Positions 63,121 to 64,000 of a DNA stretch of 64,000 nucleotides are shown piece after piece. A program made the position numbers and the translations under genes. The DNA comes from Candidatus Planktophila versatilis (GTDB taxonomy: Bacteria; Actinomycetota; Actinomycetes; Nanopelagicales; Nanopelagicaceae): assembly GCF_002288105.1 (NCBI RefSeq), contig NZ_CP016774.1, forward strand, positions 310,001 to 374,000, given 5' to 3'. Numbering within the stretch: position 1 is the stretch's first letter; each line of letters begins with the position of its first letter. The notes beneath the pieces were generated by a model. It did no database searches. It was not told where the DNA came from and saw only the letters and a list, made by a program, of their open reading frames with translations.

Positions 63121-63270
63121 ATGGGCGCTTGTCAGTGCGGTCACACCAGAGATGAAGAGAAGAATTGCGATGGAACACATAAGGTCGTAAAGGCCGTCAA
63201 AGAAGATTTAGCTGTGAAGTTAGAGGCTGCTGGCTTTCCACATGCCTCTGAATTTGTGAAGAATAACTAA
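63121..63270 (+). CDS. CDGSH-like small iron-sulfur protein (49 aa)
   Basis: A 49-residue protein with CQCGHTRDEEKNCDGTHK, which fits the CDGSH pattern of three Cys and one His holding a 2Fe-2S cluster. The usual Pro before the third Cys is missing. A ribosome site (AAGGA) precedes ATG. It converges on DoxX-family gene 2, sharing the CTAA at the two stops. A redox role is likely; the partner is unknown. Confidence 0.75.
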   Translation: MGACQCGHTRDEEKNCDGTHKVVKAVKEDLAVKLEAAGFPHASEFVKNN

Positions 63271-63731
63271 GTACTTTTCTTCGCATTTAATATGGGGGTA
63301 AGTCTGCCTCCCACTGCCATCGCTGCTCCAATCAGAACCAAGTTCTTGACGATGTACTGACCTTCGAGAGTTAAGTTAAAAGGTATTTCTATAAAACAGA
63401 CCTCGGGGAGCAGTACCAGCGGTAAGAAGGTGCCGGGCATTTGTAGGGCAAGCAGAAATAGCCCAACTCGGATAAATGAAGGCACCAGCAGACAGAGGCC
63501 GATTGCGGCCTCCCAAATACCCAAAATGGGAATGAAAATATCTGGGTTAAACCAGTAGACGGTTTTTGTAATGAGATCATTAGCCGGGCTATCACCGAAA
63601 ACTTTCAGCACGCCAAACCAAATGAAGACAATACCAAGTGAGATTCGAAGCGCGGGCAAACTCACCTTATTCAAAAATGTAATCAGATTAAGGTCAAACT
63701 TTTTAATATCGCTTAATTCACGTAATTGCAT
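63267..63731 (-). CDS. DoxX-family membrane protein 2
   Basis: A 154-residue protein with four hydrophobic helices, including ALRISLGIVFIWFGVLKVFG, IPILGIWEAAIGLCLLVP and VKNLVLIGAAMAVGGRL. The first helix motif is typical of DoxX-type proteins. GGAGAA lies 5 nt before ATG. Its stop overlaps that of the CDGSH-like gene on the other strand. Confidence 0.78.
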   Translation of the reverse strand: MQLRELSDIKKFDLNLITFLNKVSLPALRISLGIVFIWFGVLKVFGDSPANDLITKTVYWFNPDIFIPILGIWEAAIGLCLLVPSFIRVGLFLLALQMPGTFLPLVLLPEVCFIEIPFNLTLEGQYIVKNLVLIGAAMAVGGRLTPILNAKKST

Positions 63732-63827
63732 TTTCAGTTCTCCATTCGCACTGATTAGATTCTACTCGCCTTGAACTCACTAGGTGAGTTAGAATTCTGG
63801 AGCGTGAAGATATGGGGTGACTCAAAG

Positions 63828-64000
63828 ATGGTTGAGATAACAGTCATTTATGATGGCCAGTGCCAGTTATGTAAAAACTCCATTTCTTGGGTAAGTAAGA
63901 AATTAACCATTACCGCGCTAGATTTTCACACCGCAGACCTCGCTCAATTCCAGTTGAGCACAGAGCAATGTTCGCGTGAGGTCTTTGTGATCACCGAAGT
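63828..64000 (+). CDS. DCC-family (DUF393) thiol-disulfide oxidoreductase-like protein, 3' end cut by window edge
   Basis: The visible 57 residues start MVEITVIYDGQCQLCKNSIS, with the Asp-Gly-x-Cys-x-x-Cys motif that names the DCC family (YDGQCQLC), on a thioredoxin-like fold. An in-frame GTG at 63804 would add eight residues; the ATG is preferred by distance to a GGGGTGA stretch. The rest of the gene is outside the window. It fits with nearby small Cys-rich and DoxX-type genes as a redox group. Confidence 0.75.
   Translation, partial: MVEITVIYDGQCQLCKNSISWVSKKLTITALDFHTADLAQFQLSTEQCSREVFVITE

Overview
The window looks like a piece of the chromosome of a small-genome freshwater actinobacterium, most likely of the acI / Nanopelagicales type (Planktophila-like). 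The lineage call is an inference. It rests on moderate G+C, very tight gene packing, actinobacterial signature genes (SenX3-RegX3, a MutT1-like NUDIX-phosphatase fusion, DUF3145, the hrcA-dnaJ-rsmE-phoH-ybeY-corC order) and a split lycopene cyclase (CrtYc/CrtYd) next to a Brp/Blh retinal-forming dioxygenase.

Layout. 1-7057: a phosphate and polyphosphate block (a LuxR-type response regulator, regX3, a membrane-less senX3, phoU, ppx, mutT1-like, ppk). phoU and ppk each carry 11-bp-spaced PHO-box repeats at the same distance from a -10 hexamer. 7116-19365: a sugar or sugar-acid block with two Gfo/Idh/MocA oxidoreductases, a tRNA-Met, an SDR, a DenD-like dehydrogenase, an epimerase, a LacI regulator, an enolase-superfamily dehydratase, a complete sugar ABC transporter and a zinc alcohol dehydrogenase. 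19402-21039: crtYcd and blh, divergent. 21065-23490: an M23 peptidase, cspA, DUF3145 and a SIMPL protein. 23497-28452: type II fatty-acid genes (fabD-fabH-acpP-fabF-accD). 28515-31676: an SGNH hydrolase and two GT4 glycosyltransferases. 31816-37806: etfBA, a cysteine desulfurase, mnmA and ligA. 37820-50786: a small membrane protein, nadD, rsfS, a phosphatase, tRNA-Ala, leuS, comEA, comEC, holA, rpsT, lepA, then hemW, whose 5' end has been duplicated by an insert carrying one secreted-protein gene. 50813-58568: hrcA, dnaJ, rsmE, phoH, ybeY, a CorC-like protein, a cytidine-deaminase-like protein, an FAH hydrolase, gltX, tRNA-Gln and tRNA-Glu. 58605-64000: a GlcD-like oxidase, a second FAH hydrolase and several small membrane and redox proteins.

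How it works together. Phosphate limitation probably acts through RegX3 on phoU-ppx and ppk-mutT. The sugar block imports a pentose/hexose-type substrate under LacI control and oxidises and dehydrates it. The FAH hydrolase and FAD oxidase near 58.6-60.9 kb could finish such a non-phosphorylative route. CrtYcd and Blh would make retinal from lycopene for a rhodopsin encoded elsewhere. Many genes show a TAnnnT hexamer exactly 6-7 nt before the start codon, which implies widespread leaderless mRNAs. I used this to choose several starts.

Limits: all calls are from reading motifs and gene order by eye. No database search was run. Gaps over 300 bases without a gene are limited to the cspA/DUF3145 divergent region (21917-22241), whose contents are listed.
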